Both the position numbers and the translations under genes were made by a program. From Lucinisca nassula (taxonomy: Eukaryota > Mollusca > Bivalvia > Lucinida > Lucinidae), in the NCBI GenBank assembly GCA_963580285.1, contig OY757013.1:135343027-135407026 (forward strand): a DNA stretch of 64,000 nucleotides, given 5' to 3'. Within the stretch, counting starts at the first letter, position 1, and the number at the start of each line of letters is the position of its first letter. The notes beneath the pieces were generated by a model. The model saw only the letters and a program-made list of their open reading frames with translations. It was not told the DNA's origin and searched no databases. Positions 10,490 to 22,413 of this stretch are shown here, piece by piece.

Positions 10490-11536
10490 TTCGAAATCTC
10501 GAACAAGGGTAGTTCGTTGACCATGGCTAATTCGAACTTGCCCTGGAGTCCCTAGTGAATTCTTCCAATACCTCCAGACATCCATATGCTTTTGGAGTTT
10601 TACGAATGTTTACCTGATTTGTTCGGTAAAAGGTATGTTATGTGTACACATTAGAATCGCCTCATTGAGGCGATTCTAATGAGTGCACACAACATACTTT
10701 TTTCTTACATGCTTTTCAATGAATGATAGAGATTTATCAGTGAAATATAAATCGATATTTTCACAGTTTCAAACAGTGAAAATACGATTTTTTATTTTTC
10801 ACTGTTTGGGACTACTTTTTTCTTCAAATCTAACTCTAATTTCAATTTTATCTTTGTCAGATAACTGAACAATACTGAAATGTGTTCTAATTGACGCATA
10901 GCCCGTTCATGTGTGACGGGGACGTTACTGACGTCATTTATGACGCTGACGTCACGTCATTGTCGCGCGACGTTAGACTTGCCAGCAACTTCTTTGGAAA
11001 ACTACTCTCAATTATTTCATTAATCATTCATAATAATACCATCCCAGGCCATTTCTCAGGTGCAAACTTTCAGTTTACACCCAATAGTATACCCACTAAA
11101 CACGATGGACACCACTAAATTGACGCGAAACGAACAGGAACAAAGATAATTTTCTCCGAATGTGAGCGACACCATTAAAGACGCTAAATATTGCCTTTTG
11201 AAGCATGTAAGAAACAGAAAATTTGATTTTTTCAGTGCAAGATCAAATTTTATTTCACTCATGAACACCAAAACTGCTATTTTCACTCGTGGCTACGCCA
11301 CTCGTGCAAATAACAGTTTTGGTGTTCATTCGATGAAATAAAATTCGATCTTACACTGAAAAAAAAATCAAATATCCTCTATATGTTATTGAAGATCGTT
11401 AAGCTATTAAAGTGTTCCACGTTATGCCTCATGACCTGAAACAATGATAAAACCTCAGTAATTCGAACTACTCCTATTTCGAACAAATGTTCTTAGTCCC
11501 AAAGGTGTTCGAGGTATCGAAGTTGGTCTGTATACT
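10490..11536. mobile_element. Decayed T5-type MITE with internal insertion
   Basis: Left end (CTAATTCGAACTTGCCCTGG, AGTCCCTAG) and right end (AAGGTGTTCGAGGTATCGAAG...CTGTA) match the T5 copy at 49024-49463. The core hairpin GAATCGCCTC/GAGGCGATTC is at 10651-10682. About 700 bp between the halves is unrelated. Confidence 0.5.
11221..11375. repeat. Long hairpin, about 70 bp arms
   Basis: Arms read ATTTGATTTTTTCAGTG...CAAAACTG and the inverse, with a small loop GGCTACGCC. The CACTCGTGGCTACGCCACTCGTG centre resembles the hairpin at 20985-21110. No clear target duplication. Confidence 0.65.
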
Positions 11537-11670
11537 GTAATTAAGAGATATATGAGCTCTTGCATGAAATGTTGAGTATGACAAATCGCAGTTTGAAGAC
11601 GACTTACAAAGTAGATCAAACCACGAGCGCATAGCGCGAGTAATTTGTCTACTAATAGCAGATTCACACA

Positions 11671-11807
11671 TACTGTCCGTCGAGGAATAGTTGACAGTGA
11701 CGTCACGACTTGTTTTTGTTCTGAACAATGCAAAGCTTATGGGGCTAACGGTAAAATAGCTCAAATAGTCAGCTACGTCACTGCCAGCTATTTGTTGGCG
11801 AACTATA
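11671..11807. mobile_element. Short T2-like inverted-end element
   Basis: GAATAGTTGACAGTGACGTCA at left and TGACGT-type TACGTCACTGCCAGCTATT at right pair imperfectly and resemble the T2 ends at 18515/20269. Confidence 0.4.
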
Positions 11808-12066
11808 GTAGTCGCAGAAAAGATTGACTAGGCGGATCTATTCAGGTGTTGTAAATATATGTCAAATTCGCTGAGTTCACCAGAAGATTCGGTAGAGGGC
11901 CTTTCGCATGCTTTCTGCAAGCGGACCATATACGCCACAACTTTGTTTGTGTTACAGTTGAATTCACACAATCGGGTGACATGCTTTACCTTTTTGTTAA
12001 TAGAACATTCCAAAGGCTGGTACAAACGATAGCTCCGCCTAGTCAATTTTTTCTGCGACTACTATA
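11804..12066. mobile_element. T1 MITE
   Basis: About 32 bp inverted ends starting TATAGTAGTCGCAGAAAA and continuing to GACTAGGCGGA, with one base of slip. Second copy 15938-16204. The ends resemble those of T2 (TAGTCG.AG). Confidence 0.75.
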
Positions 12067-12976
12067 CATTGTCTGAATATATGGTCGACACTTGTCACGA
12101 AAACACGCCTATATAATTCTGACCGAATATATTGCATGTATTTTTTGAGCAGATATAAGAAAAATATAATACTTTTTCAGCTTTTTTGCAGTTAAAGGGG
12201 GTCTTTCATCTGTGCCATGCGTGTTTTTTTTCTTTTTACTTTGTGTATTAATAACTCAGCATATACAACCTATAAAAATGTATTTAATAAATTATATAAA
12301 TATAGGACCCAGGAGGCCACTCTAACTGACTCTCTCCATGAGCTGGTGTCTGTCTCTAAATAAGTGCGTCTTTAATCTTATGGTTTATTTAGTTTCAAGA
12401 TCTGTGAACTGGATTGAATGCAGAACTCCATAGGCATTCCTGTGATACTAAAAAACCTTTTGAAATAATTAAAGTTTACATTTTCTGATAATAAAATTAT
12501 CAAAAATTTCATATTTTAATTAAAATTTTAAAAAAATATCAAAATTCAATCCCTAAGATAAATATGTTCTAGTCTTTGTCAAAATTTCATTTTGCTAGGA
12601 AAACTTGTCATATGTATCTTCTTTAGCTATGCCAAATTTCATGAAAATCCGAAACCGGTAACACTGTAGTTTTACAACTTTAATGGATGTAAGTCGTTTC
12701 TGCAAAATATACTATTTTATTGAAATCATCCAAGAACATTACAAAAAGGCAATTCGTAACACTTACGTAATAAAAATGAGATAATACAAATCAAAATGAA
12801 TGCATATTGAGCTGATCTAGCTTAGAAACTGTTAGAATATCATGAATTTCTGATATGTTCCTTTCATTTATACACTATGATCTATCCAAAATAGTAGATA
12901 GATTAACACTAAATCAACAAATTAGGCTTAACAACATATATTGCTTTTTTATTAGCAGCAAAATTATTGTGAACGT

Positions 12977-13072
12977 GTGCAGCTTTATTTAATGACTTTA
13001 CATAAGTCATGCTACTCAATCGGTGTAAGGCAAGGAGATCCATTATTTTCATTTCCATACCAAGCTGGTATG
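12977..13072 (+). pseudogene. Possible LINE reverse-transcriptase scrap
   Basis: The frame contains SIGVRQGDPLFSFPYQ, resembling the GVRQGDPLSP motif of non-LTR reverse transcriptases. Nothing else of the domain is present, so this may be chance. Confidence 0.3.
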
Positions 13073-13082
13073 CAAGGACGCA

Positions 13083-13610
13083 ATGGTCAGTGGTTTGTTG
13101 TTACTAGCAAAAATAGTTCTGAAGATAAATCCAAGGCCAGATCGGAGTCTAACTTGGTTTTCTTTTGCTCCAGCATTTCAGTGGTTTCTTGCTGTCGAGT
13201 CCTCACCGTTGTCTCACCTCTGTGGTTCTTTGATTTTTTGTGTTCACGGAGATGTTGCACTGATGAGTTAGGAGGCCTTCATGCGGACTGAACACATTAT
13301 TTGTCTAAATCGCGACGGAAGTAAGGGCGAGGATTGTGGCCACGTAAAATCGATTTAAGACCCCCAGTGGAAATCTTCCCACTGACCGTTCCAGGGCGGT
13401 TCTTCTGTGGCGGTTTATTTATGGTGTTGTTTGTTACTTACTGTGTGTATCACTTGTGTCTTTTTATTTTTGATGGCCACATGGCCATTTTGTGGGAAAG
13501 TAACTGTCCTTATGGCCTTCCTTTGTTTAGGTTTCCATTATGGTCTGGTCGCTTAATGTTTGTATTTCTTTCCCTTTGGTGTCTTTGATAGGTAGGGTAA
13601 GTTAATTGTA
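13083..13610 (+). repeat. R1 repeat, longest copy
   Basis: Shared blocks with 6590-6965 and, inverted, with 47205-47515, including TTTTCTTTTGCTCCAGCA, GGAGATGTTGCACTGATGAG and AATCGATTTAAG. Open frames here are not kept in the other copies. Confidence 0.65.
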
Positions 13611-13619
13611 TCGATTCCT

Positions 13620-15570
13620 GATCTTTGTTTTACTTCTACTTCAGATATACTCTGTCTTTATGAACGCTGGATTATTATCGTAACAAAAAGTTACAGTAAT
13701 TATTGGTCAGTATTTCCAAAAATCGAAACGTCACTGATATTGAGTTTCTGTTGCTAAAGATATCATTGATGGATGAGGCGCAGAATATTTGGTGCAAACA
13801 AAGCTGTCCCATGACCTAGAGAAATTTTGCTATTAGACAGGGAGAGAAACAGTTTCCTTCCTTATAGTACACATGCATAAATATGTTTCTTTTCTGCATT
13901 GGTATTGTAATTGTTGACGTTTCTTTAGTGTCTTATTTTTTTTCTATTTACTTTGTCAATATAGTGGTTAATTTATCGGAAGTGAGCTTTTATTATTTTT
14001 GTCTGGTTGTAAAACTTTCAACCAATTCTTGAATATTTCTGCTGAATGCAAGTTCACTGTTTTTTTCAAACACTATTCTTGCTTGCTTTTTGTCCATTAA
14101 TAATTACCAGTACATTTCTGTGCAATGTATCTCTCAGCTTAGAAAGAGCACTGCAGTGGTTGAACAGAAAAAAGCATCACAATGTATTTACTGAAAATAA
14201 TTTAAAATCCTATGAGTAATGTGATAACTACTCACAGATTGAATTATTATTATCAACAGTTTAAATGCTTCTTGACATCTTACATAATGTGCTTTGTAAT
14301 TACTGCACCAACTGCTGAGATAGGTAAATGAAGTGAAAGACCTACATAAATATATAAACAACACAATCATGATCACATAAGTTTTGGAACAATGACAAAT
14401 GTACGATCACGTGAATTCTAAAAGCAAATTCAAATTGCTTTGGGTATACAGCTCCATGTACCCGTTTGATTTCGTTCATAGGGGCTATACAAAAAAGATA
14501 GATTGGCTAGTGCCTATGCAGATACAAATTCTGAAAACTCAATATCCAGGAAAAGTAATCTCAGGTGTTATTGATTTTCCCTAGAGTAAACATTTCTTTT
14601 TAAATGGACAGTAAGGGTTAAATAAACAAACAACATTTTTGACTTGAGAGTCATTTATCTCGAGTCGGATAACAAATCTCACAAAATCTTAAGCAACATC
14701 TGAAGTGACTGGTATGTTGTTGATTTGAATGTTAAATCTAAACATCACCTTAGCACCATTACCAAATTAGAAAAACAGAAAGAAAACTGTGCACATGATT
14801 ACATTGGTGTGTTTGATGACGTTTGTCATCAAAATCTTTCCGGTATAGTTCTGTAGACAAAATAGTTTGTTCCATAGGGGGGGGGGGGGGGGGCAATTTT
14901 AATGAAATGGATGTTTTGAAATAATACTTATAATTATGCTATGAACTACTTACACAAACCATACTATACTATAGCCATCCAAATTAAAAGCAATAGTAAA
15001 GTATTATTAAACAGCGTGACCAAAACATGATAGTCATATAATTTCACATTTTGCTGAATCAGGACTATCAGTATTCAGTCTGTTAAAACACAATGTTACC
15101 GGTCCTCAATTTCCATCAAAATTCATCAACATGTTCCTAAGATATGTGGGTAGTTTTTATGCTAAAATGGTGTCTTGACAAAAATTGGAACATGGTAAAA
15201 TGCATATAAAATTTTAATGAAAACAAAAATAGGAGCTACAATATGGGGACACAATCAAAGGAAACTCAATGCATAGCCACTATAAAGAGACATATGAAGT
15301 CATTCATAGTATCAACTATCTCACCAATTATGGCTTTAATTCATAAAACATAGCAGCATTAGATATATGAAACTCTGAATACTGTAGACAAGTTTATATG
15401 AGAGTACTCTCTGTTGTGATAGAGACTTCATAAAATATGTAATAAATTTACTTCGGAAATAAAATTTAAAAGTGAATGCATCGTAATTTTAATGGTTATA
15501 CCCAAGGCAATTATTGTGCATAATTTCATCAAAATCCAAGCGTGGGCAGAAACCAATGCAAATTTCATAT
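13620..15570. other. AT-rich interior of the 3.4 kb element, nothing recognised
   Basis: No exon or known repeat seen. A pure G run lies at 14878-14893. Confidence 0.4.
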
Positions 15571-15626
15571 ACCTTGAAAGACCCCCTTTACAATGTATTT
15601 GTATAGGCGTGTTTTCGTAATGAATA

Positions 15627-15905
15627 CATGACGTGAACAAGTCCGTGAAATTATCAACCCCTAAACCCCACTTTATATAGAGAAAACTGGGGTTTACGGG
15701 GGTATACATATTTTTTCGTATTTCTGCCCCAAAACATAGGTTGTGAGTACTCAGTAGAACCGCCTCAACGAGGCGGTTCTAACGAGCACCCAAACCTATG
15801 TTTGAGGTAAAAATAACAAAAATATGACATATTTTCATCAGAATTTGTAGCCATTTTGGAGATGTATAAAAATGTACTATGTTGCACGGGTGTGTTATTG
15901 AAATG
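15627..15905 (+). mobile_element. HpB, plus
   Basis: Full-length with intact GAACCGCCTCAACGAGGCGGTT core. Starts right after the HpA end. Confidence 0.8.
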
Positions 15906-15937
15906 ACGTACGTTATCCACTAAATACCAGCGACATG

Positions 15938-16204
15938 ATACAGTAGTCACCGATACATGTAAGTTTGACTAGACAGAGCTATTCAGCTGTTGGCAATATA
16001 TGCCAAAATTCGCTGAGTCCATCAGAAGATTCGGTAGAGTGCCCTTCGCATGCTTTCTGCAAACGGACCAAATGGCCAAATTCACCACAGTTTTGTTTGT
16101 GTTACAGTTGAATTCACACAATTGGGTGACTTTGTGTACCTTTTTGTTAATAAAACAGTACAAAAGATAAATCCGCCTAGTCAATCTTATCTGCGACTAC
16201 TATA
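15938..16204. mobile_element. T1 MITE, second copy
   Basis: Right end CCTAGTCAATC...GCGACTACTATA is intact; the left end is decayed. The interior matches 11804-12066 (AGAAGATTCGGTAGAG, CTTTCTGCAA). Confidence 0.65.
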
Positions 16205-16585
16205 CTAGGGATAAAAAAGCTGTGGGTGTTTCTACTTACATGCTGAAAAAAAAAATTGTTCGGTAGGTAGGAGAAACTATTTTTTTATTATTTTTTTTTT
16301 CTTCTTTAAAAACAAGGTTCGGGCCTGTATTGTTTTATGTATTTTATTTCCCTCACATTTTTTGTTGTTGTTATTTTGTTAATGAAATTGTCTGTATATC
16401 ATATTTCATATTAGATGCTCAAAAAAGTCAGCTCTATATTTTGTAAGATTCTAAATTCGATGTTTTTTCCTTTTTTCCCGCGTTTTTCGTCAATATCTTC
16501 TTTATTTTTTATTTTGATCAATACATCAAGCGAGGAAGTTGCGAGGAGAAGCTCCGCCAACTTCTCGTTTAGATTATAAGAATCT

Positions 16586-16945
16586 TCTATTGGTGTGACG
16601 GGTGGATTAAAAATCCGTCCCGAGGGACACTGCCCGGCATCACGAGGCTTGCCGAGTAATGCCGGACAGTGATCCCGAGGGACGGATTTTTCTATCCACC
16701 CCTCACACCCATATAGGATTCTTTTTCTTGCATACCTTTCATTTCTTTTGCGAATTTTTAATGCTGCTGTCACTTCGATTACCGACGTCCGCCATTTTGC
16801 GATGACACAACAGGAATGTTTAGTGACGTCACGCATGACGACGCCGCGCATGAGGTTGTAATCAACCAGTGCATTTATCAAACACCAGGGTCAGAACATA
16901 AATTTCTATTCCAGGGTAAAATCACGGATTTCCTTGTCTGGTGTG
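16586..16945. repeat. P repeat with long imperfect hairpin
   Basis: About 60 bp arms (TCCGTCCCGAGGGACACTG...) surround GGCATCACGAGGCTTGCCGA. The downstream part (CGTCCGCCATTTTGCGATGA, GTGACGTCA) is shared with 25196-25611. Short reading frames are not conserved. Confidence 0.65.
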
Positions 16946-16962
16946 CAAGAATATGGTTTCTA

Positions 16963-17815
16963 ATTTCATTTGCATAAGCTTACATGTAAACATTTGACCC
17001 TGTACCTGATAACTATTCATTTCAAATTGATTTTCTTACCCCCAAAGCATGGTAAACAAACTGCCACCTCAAAATTATCCAAAAAACAAGATTTTCATGT
17101 TGCAATTTCAAGCTTTCTAACAGTCTAAGGGAGGTAACCCTGACTAAACGTCAAAATTCTCAGAGATACTACATGTACAATTATTATCACAGCAAAAATT
17201 CAGGAGACAGATCACTTTGTTTCCTTGATGCATTTAAAGCACATATAATGCCCTGCAAAAAATAACAACTAGCTGTTACTCACGTATTTCATAATTATAT
17301 CCAATCAGATGTGACTATTGTCTAATACATGGCTAGATCCTGGGTCCACACAACCTCCTTTTCCAGGCTCATAACCTTTAGGCTATGGTCTTCTTATTTC
17401 ATTTGCATAAGCTTACATGTTAACATTTGACCCTGTACCTGATAAATCTTCATTTCAAATTGATTTTCTTACCCCCAAAGCATGGTAAACAAACTGCCAT
17501 CTTCAAAATCATGTGGCAATTTCAAGCTTTCTAACAGTCTAAGGGAGGTAACCCTGACTAAACGTCAAAATTCAGTCTTGGGAAATTCAGAGATACTACA
17601 TGTACAATTATTGTCACAGCAAAAAAATCAGGAAACAGTACACTTTGTTTCCTTAATGTATTTAGAGCACATATAATACCTTGCAAGAAAAAAATAACAG
17701 CCAGCTGTTACTCAACTATTTCATAATTATATCCAGTCAGCGTGACTATTGTCTAATACATGACTGAATCCTGGGTCCACACAACCTCCTTTTCCAGGCT
17801 CATAACCTTAAGGAC
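16963..17815 (+). repeat. Direct duplication, 433 bp unit
   Basis: ATTTCATTTGCATAAGCTTA begins at 16963 and again at 17396. The two units are near-identical with small gaps. Unit 2 ends at CTCATAACCTTA. Confidence 0.9.
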
Positions 17816-17894
17816 TCAGTCTCCTGAATGGTTTACCTTTTGCTCTAATCAGTTGGACTTTTCTACAATTTCTGAAAATTTCGATAAAAACTAA

Positions 17895-18410
17895 TGCCTC
17901 GGTCACAAATTCGGCATACCACGGCCGAGCTATACTAGAGGTGTGGTCGGCCGAGCTGTCCAAGTCGACAAGGAGTCGGAAGCGGGTGTCTGGCTCAGTT
18001 TTTGCAAAAAGTATGTCGTGTGGGGCCTGGAGAGGCATTCGCCAGGAATCTGGCGGTAACTGCCAGAGTTTTGCGGGGAAGCACCGGCGTATACGCCGTC
18101 CATAAATCGGCCGGTACACTGCAGGTTACCGGCCGTACGTCGGCCGTATACCTGGCGATTGTTACTAGTCGGCCGAGTATCGGCCGATATTCCGCAAATG
18201 TCCGCCCAGTTCCCGGCCGGGTCTGCGACGTCGGTACGAGCTCTGCTTGGAATTTATTCGATGTGCCACCGGCCTAGAAGTCGATGCGAATTCGGTGAGA
18301 ATTTAAAGTGCGAGTTTAAAATTTCACCGGGCCCCTTCTGACCACCACCGACGCCCGAACATCCGGCGGGACGCCGACCGGACTCCTGCCCGATTTCACC
18401 CCAAACCAGT
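17895..18410. repeat. GC-rich patch dense in CGGCCG
   Basis: Sharp change from AT-rich surroundings: CGGCCG or GGCCG words recur about ten times with many short dyads. No exon recognised. It may be a GC-rich MITE or a decayed CpG-rich repeat. Confidence 0.45.
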
Positions 18411-18663
18411 CGCCAAGTAGTGGGGCTTGGCTCGAATAGTGATTTGTGGCCATGGCTTAAGTCCAATTCTGTTACTCACACTATCGAAATGTAAACAAAC
18501 GACTGGCCAATATCTACAGTAGTCGGAGGATAAGTTGAAAGTGACGTTTTGGACTATACCACCATCAATAGGTGAGACAGGGTTTTACCGTTATTATCGA
18601 TAAAAATCGAATAACAACCCTATATAGTGAAAATAATTAAGACTGTTTGCTAGCGAAGATGAA

Positions 18664-18731
18664 ATGGCTCAAGTGGTTAGTGTTATGGTTGTTTAAAATA
18701 CGAAATGACCATGTGGGTTCGATTCCTACTA

Positions 18732-18735
<4 letters not shown>
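18664..18735 (+). other. tRNA-like sequence (not a functional tRNA)
   Basis: TGGCTCAAGTGGTTAGTG resembles an A box and GGGTTCGATTCC a B box at tRNA spacing. The acceptor arms do not pair. A poly-T run (possible pol III stop) follows at 18729-18762. Confidence 0.5.
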
Positions 18736-18762
<27 letters not shown>

Positions 18763-18831
18763 ATCGTGAATAGAGTTCTGCCTTTTCTTTGATGTCCTTT
18801 TAAATCGAAATTATATTTTACGTTTTCTTTT

Positions 18832-19455
18832 TACGGAACCCGGGAAGGGACATGATGTTTTATCTCAACGTTTTTCGAAGAAAAAGTGTGGATATTGTAA
18901 TGATCTTCGTGGTCCGTCCCTACGTACGTCCGTCCGTCCGTCCGTCTTACCGGATAACTCCTCCTAGACGGTTATAGATAGAAACTTGAAACTTTGGGAA
19001 CTGATAGATCGTTGGTCTTGGGACTGCATGACACTTTCGGAATTCTGATCACACCCCTAGGGGTGGGCCCAGGGGGTGGGGCCCGCGGGGGGTCAAAAAT
19101 AAGAATTTCCAGAACATGGTCGTGTAACATATCAAACAAACGGCATGATGAGTAGATTATGTAGTGGCGTGGGGATATGCGATGGTTTGCCATCGATTGC
19201 GCAATTCTAGTTTTAATATGTTGTGCGAACAATATATTAAGTTGTGCGAACAAGATATTATTTTGCGCGCACAAGATAATTGTTGTGCGCACAAGCATTA
19301 TTTATCCTGTGCGGACAACATATTATCTTGTTTGCACAACATATTATCTTGTCCGCACAACATATTATCTTGTCCGCACAACATATTATCTTGTCCGAAC
19401 AACATATTATCTTGTGCGACATTAAAAAAAATTATATCCCTTCCCGGGTTCCGTA
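18832..19455. mobile_element. Dyad-satellite element, copy 1
   Basis: Perfect 19 bp inverted ends TACGGAACCCGGGAAGGGA with CTTTT on both sides. The right third (19219-19421) is about ten 21 bp units of the AAGATAWTATCTT + GTSCGSAC satellite. The left part has a CGTC run at 18912-18945 and unique sequence. Full copy at 35830-36610. Confidence 0.8.
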
Positions 19456-19565
19456 CTTTTTAGATCAAAGTTTCTGTTTTAATTTTTAATGTGTTTTATT
19501 TAATTTATTTTTTCTTATTATTTTATAATGACGACGCTGGTTCGATATGTGCCTGGGTTGGCACA

Positions 19566-19740
19566 ATTTATTCGTGGATATTGATCTTGAAATCTTTTCT
19601 ACGGTCATTCTCCCCTTCCACTGATTCAAGACGGGCAGTTGTCAGTTTCTGAACATGTTATCCGCTTATGTTGGGAAAGCGTGGATATGTAAACTGACCG
19701 ACTCAAAAAATGACCTAAATGTTTTTGACGTCGGTTGCTT
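19566..19740 (+). mobile_element. SINE-A fragment, headless
   Basis: Matches the SINE-A body from TTCGTGGA to GACCTAAATG. Both the tRNA head and GTTAAAC tail are missing. Confidence 0.75.
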
Positions 19741-20044
19741 TCAGTTGTGTCCTGGATTGGGCCTTGAGAAATCATATCAGCAGACATTATCATTGAGACA
19801 TGAGACAGACAGTTATAGCTTTGTGAGAATGTTAAACTTTGATTTTTTGAAACCTGCATGCTATTCTAATGCAATCCATGAAAGAAGTTCGTGTAGTAGC
19901 TCGTCAACAGCTTCGTAACATTGTTTCGTGTTTCTTCTTCTTAACACATAAAACCAGAATTACTTCTTTCAGCAGAAAAAGGGCAATGCAACATTTTAAA
20001 CAATAAAAAGTATAATGTAATATTTTAAGAAGGATAAAGAAAAA

Positions 20045-20130
20045 TGTAACAGTGAGGCTCGAACCCACAACTATAAAGTACAAAATATTTAACGGATTAT
20101 TAGTCGGCCGTCTTTCCATTGCGTCAGTTT
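20045..20130 (-). other. tRNA-like sequence, minus
   Basis: On the minus strand ACGCAATGGAAAGACGGCC is followed by B-box-like GGGTTCGAGCCTC. It mirrors the plus-strand tRNA-like sequence at the other end of T2. Confidence 0.4.
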
Positions 20131-20289
20131 GAATGTCTAACAAATATACAACAAAATCGCATTATATTGAAAATTGCCGACGCTTACTTACCTTTCGACA
20201 ACAGTGGACTATGCTCAATAACAAAAACATTCGCTGACGTCACTGCCAACTTATCCTCCGAGTACAGTATATATTGATAAATCTCGTGC

Positions 20290-20984
20290 AGCCAACAAAG
20301 CGTCCAACTCAAGGGAAGTGGTTCAAATCATTAGAGTTTTGACGGTCAAACACACGAAATACATGGTTTTAATCGGCAAACCATTTGTAAAGATAAAAGA
20401 GATCATACGCCTTTGATCTATATATCGTTATTTTTTACATACTGCTCTAGTCATTTCACTCTCGAAAGTGTTCATTTTTTACATGCAAGGTGTTGGAATG
20501 ACCCACTCGTGAAAATTCTGATATTTTCAACACACTCGATGACATATTTTTGGTATTCATCTCACAAAAGTAAATATCCACTCTTTATTTTATACTGAGC
20601 AGTGAAAACAATGCATATCTGAAACAAGTAAAAGTGATATTTTCGCAGTGTGAAATATACATGTAAATGATATTTCATAATGTGAAAAATAACAGAAACC
20701 TTGTGAACTGCACAGTATTTTTTCGCCAAAGTCATAAGTTATCGATGAAATAATTCTTTAAAATACCTTGAAAAGGCATTTTTTGAACTGTAAAAATGCT
20801 GTATTAAAAATGGCGATCTGTTTATGTTTTGCAACTGACAGTTGTGGCATCATAGCCAAGTCAAAAATTGTGACGTAAGATCCGACTGATCAATTACAGT
20901 AAGTGTCATAAAATATTATAAAATAAAAAGAAAATTTTTTTTTTTCGCTAAATATATATATATATAAAAAAAAAAAAATCATCT
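20290..20984. other. Stretch with hairpin fragments
   Basis: 20455-20600 repeats words of the next hairpin (ACTCGTGAAAATTCTGATAT). The rest is unrecognised. Confidence 0.35.
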
Positions 20985-21110
20985 CGTGTGTTGAAAACAG
21001 CAGAATTTTCACTCGTGCTTCGTACTCGTGAAAATTCTGATATTTTCCACACACTCGATGAAATATTTTTGGTATTCATAAAAAAAAATAAATATCCTCT
21101 CTCTATATTA
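20985..21110. repeat. Hairpin element with CACTCGTG centre
   Basis: TTTTCACTCGTGCTTCGTACTCGTGAAAAT is a perfect-arm hairpin in two halves around CTTCG; wider arms (GTGTTGAAAA / TTTTCCACAC) also pair. Ends in TATCCTCTC, as do 11221-11375 and 32990-33107. Confidence 0.5.
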
Positions 21111-21129
21111 TTGTAAATATGTTCTAGAA

Positions 21130-21245
21130 AAGGTTATCCTTTGGAAGCAAGGAATACACCACAGAACTGGAAAATATGGAGTGTACATGTTTTCTGGACC
21201 AGACTAGCTAGTTTTGGCCAATTAGGTCTCATCAGTGACCCGCAA
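21130..21245 (+). repeat. R2 repeat
   Basis: About 115 bp shared with 42403-42590: GCAAGGAATACACC, TTCTGGACCAGACTAGCTAG, CTCATCAGTG. Confidence 0.6.
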
Positions 21246-21314
21246 AAGTTTAAAAAAAAAACAACTTGAAAATGCTAGTTCTATAAATATGAAACACTCG
21301 CTGTTTTATCGATA

Positions 21315-22392
21315 CGAGGACTGTTCAAATATGAATGCAACTAAGCACATAAAAATGATGCCGTGATAGATTTCGGTGAAAAATTTATTTTTGTCCCCTC
21401 AAAGTATTCCCCCTTTAACAGATATACAAACTTTCAGTCTTCTGTTCCAGTCATTGAATGCATTTTGGTAGTCTTTTCAAGGTATACTATGAAGGCACTG
21501 GAATATTGCAGAACCGAGGTGTTTGCGCTGTACAAATTTTCGACCAGAAAGGTATAATAGCAGAGCCCTGATTTGAAAAGAATATGGCATACATTACCTT
21601 CTGGACACTCATGGTCCGCTTTGTAATGCATGGTCTTTTGCAATACTTTGTTGCCCATATTTTGTTCTGAATCTTTCGTTTTGGCTCAAAAAAGTGAACC
21701 CATGTCTCGTCACCTGTGGCGACATTAGCGAAAGACCGTGCATTGTAATTTGGAAACTTTTTAAGCAACTTCTTGGCGCACTGAACGCGTGTCTTTTTCT
21801 GCTCATCTGTCAACAGATGGGGAATCCATCTAGCATAGATCTTTCTCATTTTCAAATCCCGTTTCAGAATTGTATGAGCTGCTCCTAATGAGATGCCAAC
21901 CATACTAGCTATTTGCCTAGTGATGTATCGTGCATCGGTAGCAACTATTTCTTTCACTCTAGCAACCTTTTTGGCAGATGTTGCTCTTTTCGGCCGACGA
22001 TCATGTGGTTCATCTTCTGTTGAGCCTAGCCCACAGCTGAATTTCTTACACCAACGAAAAACTGTCGGAAAGACATTTCATTATGCCCATAAACCGAACA
22101 TATTTCATCAAAAATGTCTTTGCACCGTATACCAAGAATACAACGATTCTTAATATAGGACCGTATTTCAACGGCGCACTCTGACCTTCTTCCAACCATG
22201 TTTTGTATTAGTATACAAGAGTAGACAGTGTTTATCGAACGATATACATGGCTAAAGTGGACGGATTTAACAGGTTTGGTATCAATGTATAGGTAAAAAG
22301 TTTTTCTACGCTGTGATATTTATTTTGCAGGTAATTTTCGCATTAGTGCATGATAAAACGTTCTACTTGCATTCATATTTGAACAGTCCTCG
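21315..22392 (-). mobile_element. Mariner transposon, inactive
   Basis: Perfect 26 bp inverted ends beginning CGAGGACTGTTCAAATATG, TA on both sides. At 1078 bp it is shorter than the usual 1.3 kb because the C-terminal half of the gene is gone. Confidence 0.95.
21434..22199 (-). pseudogene. Mariner transposase, frameshifted and truncated
   Basis: Tc1/mariner (IS630) family DDE transposase that would cut and paste the surrounding element. The start codon is at 22199. The first 57 codons (MVGRRSECAVEIRSY...) cover the first helix-turn-helix, then a frameshift near 22070 moves the reading to SCGLGSTEDEPHDRRPKRA. From 21957 the second DNA-binding helix region and linker follow, then the first catalytic Asp in ATGDETWVHFFEPK. 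The WATK segment is present, but the second Asp and the 34-residue-spaced third Asp are missing, so it cannot be active. The family would need about 345 residues. The frame is lost near 21440. Confidence 0.9.
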
Positions 22393-22413
22393 TATCATTA
22401 CGAGAACGCCTAT

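Larger units (their letters stand above)
12194..15589. mobile_element. 3.4 kb element with 15 bp inverted ends
   Basis: Perfect inverted ends AAAGGGGGTCTTTCA sit inside an HpA copy. The inside is AT-rich, holds an R1 copy and a small reverse-transcriptase-like scrap, and has no transposase. The target duplication cannot be fixed because the ends overlap HpA bases. Confidence 0.5.
12093..15622 (+). mobile_element. HpA, plus, decayed and split by a 3.4 kb element
   Basis: Left end at 12093 (TGTCACGAAAACACGCC) lacks most of the central hairpin. The right end resumes at 15590 with ACAATGTATTTGTATAGGCG and ends TTTTCGTAATG. Confidence 0.65.
18515..20269. mobile_element. T2 element, about 33 bp inverted ends
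   Basis: Left end TACAGTAGTCGGAGGATAAG and its inverted partner at 20238-20269 continue through GTTG..AGTGACGT. Nested inside are a dyad-satellite element and a SINE-A fragment. A tRNA-like sequence lies just inside each end, facing inwards. No transposase. Confidence 0.6.

Noticed and set aside
16411..16881. 156-codon minus-strand frame
   Set aside because: It runs through the P-repeat hairpin and is not kept in the second P copy.
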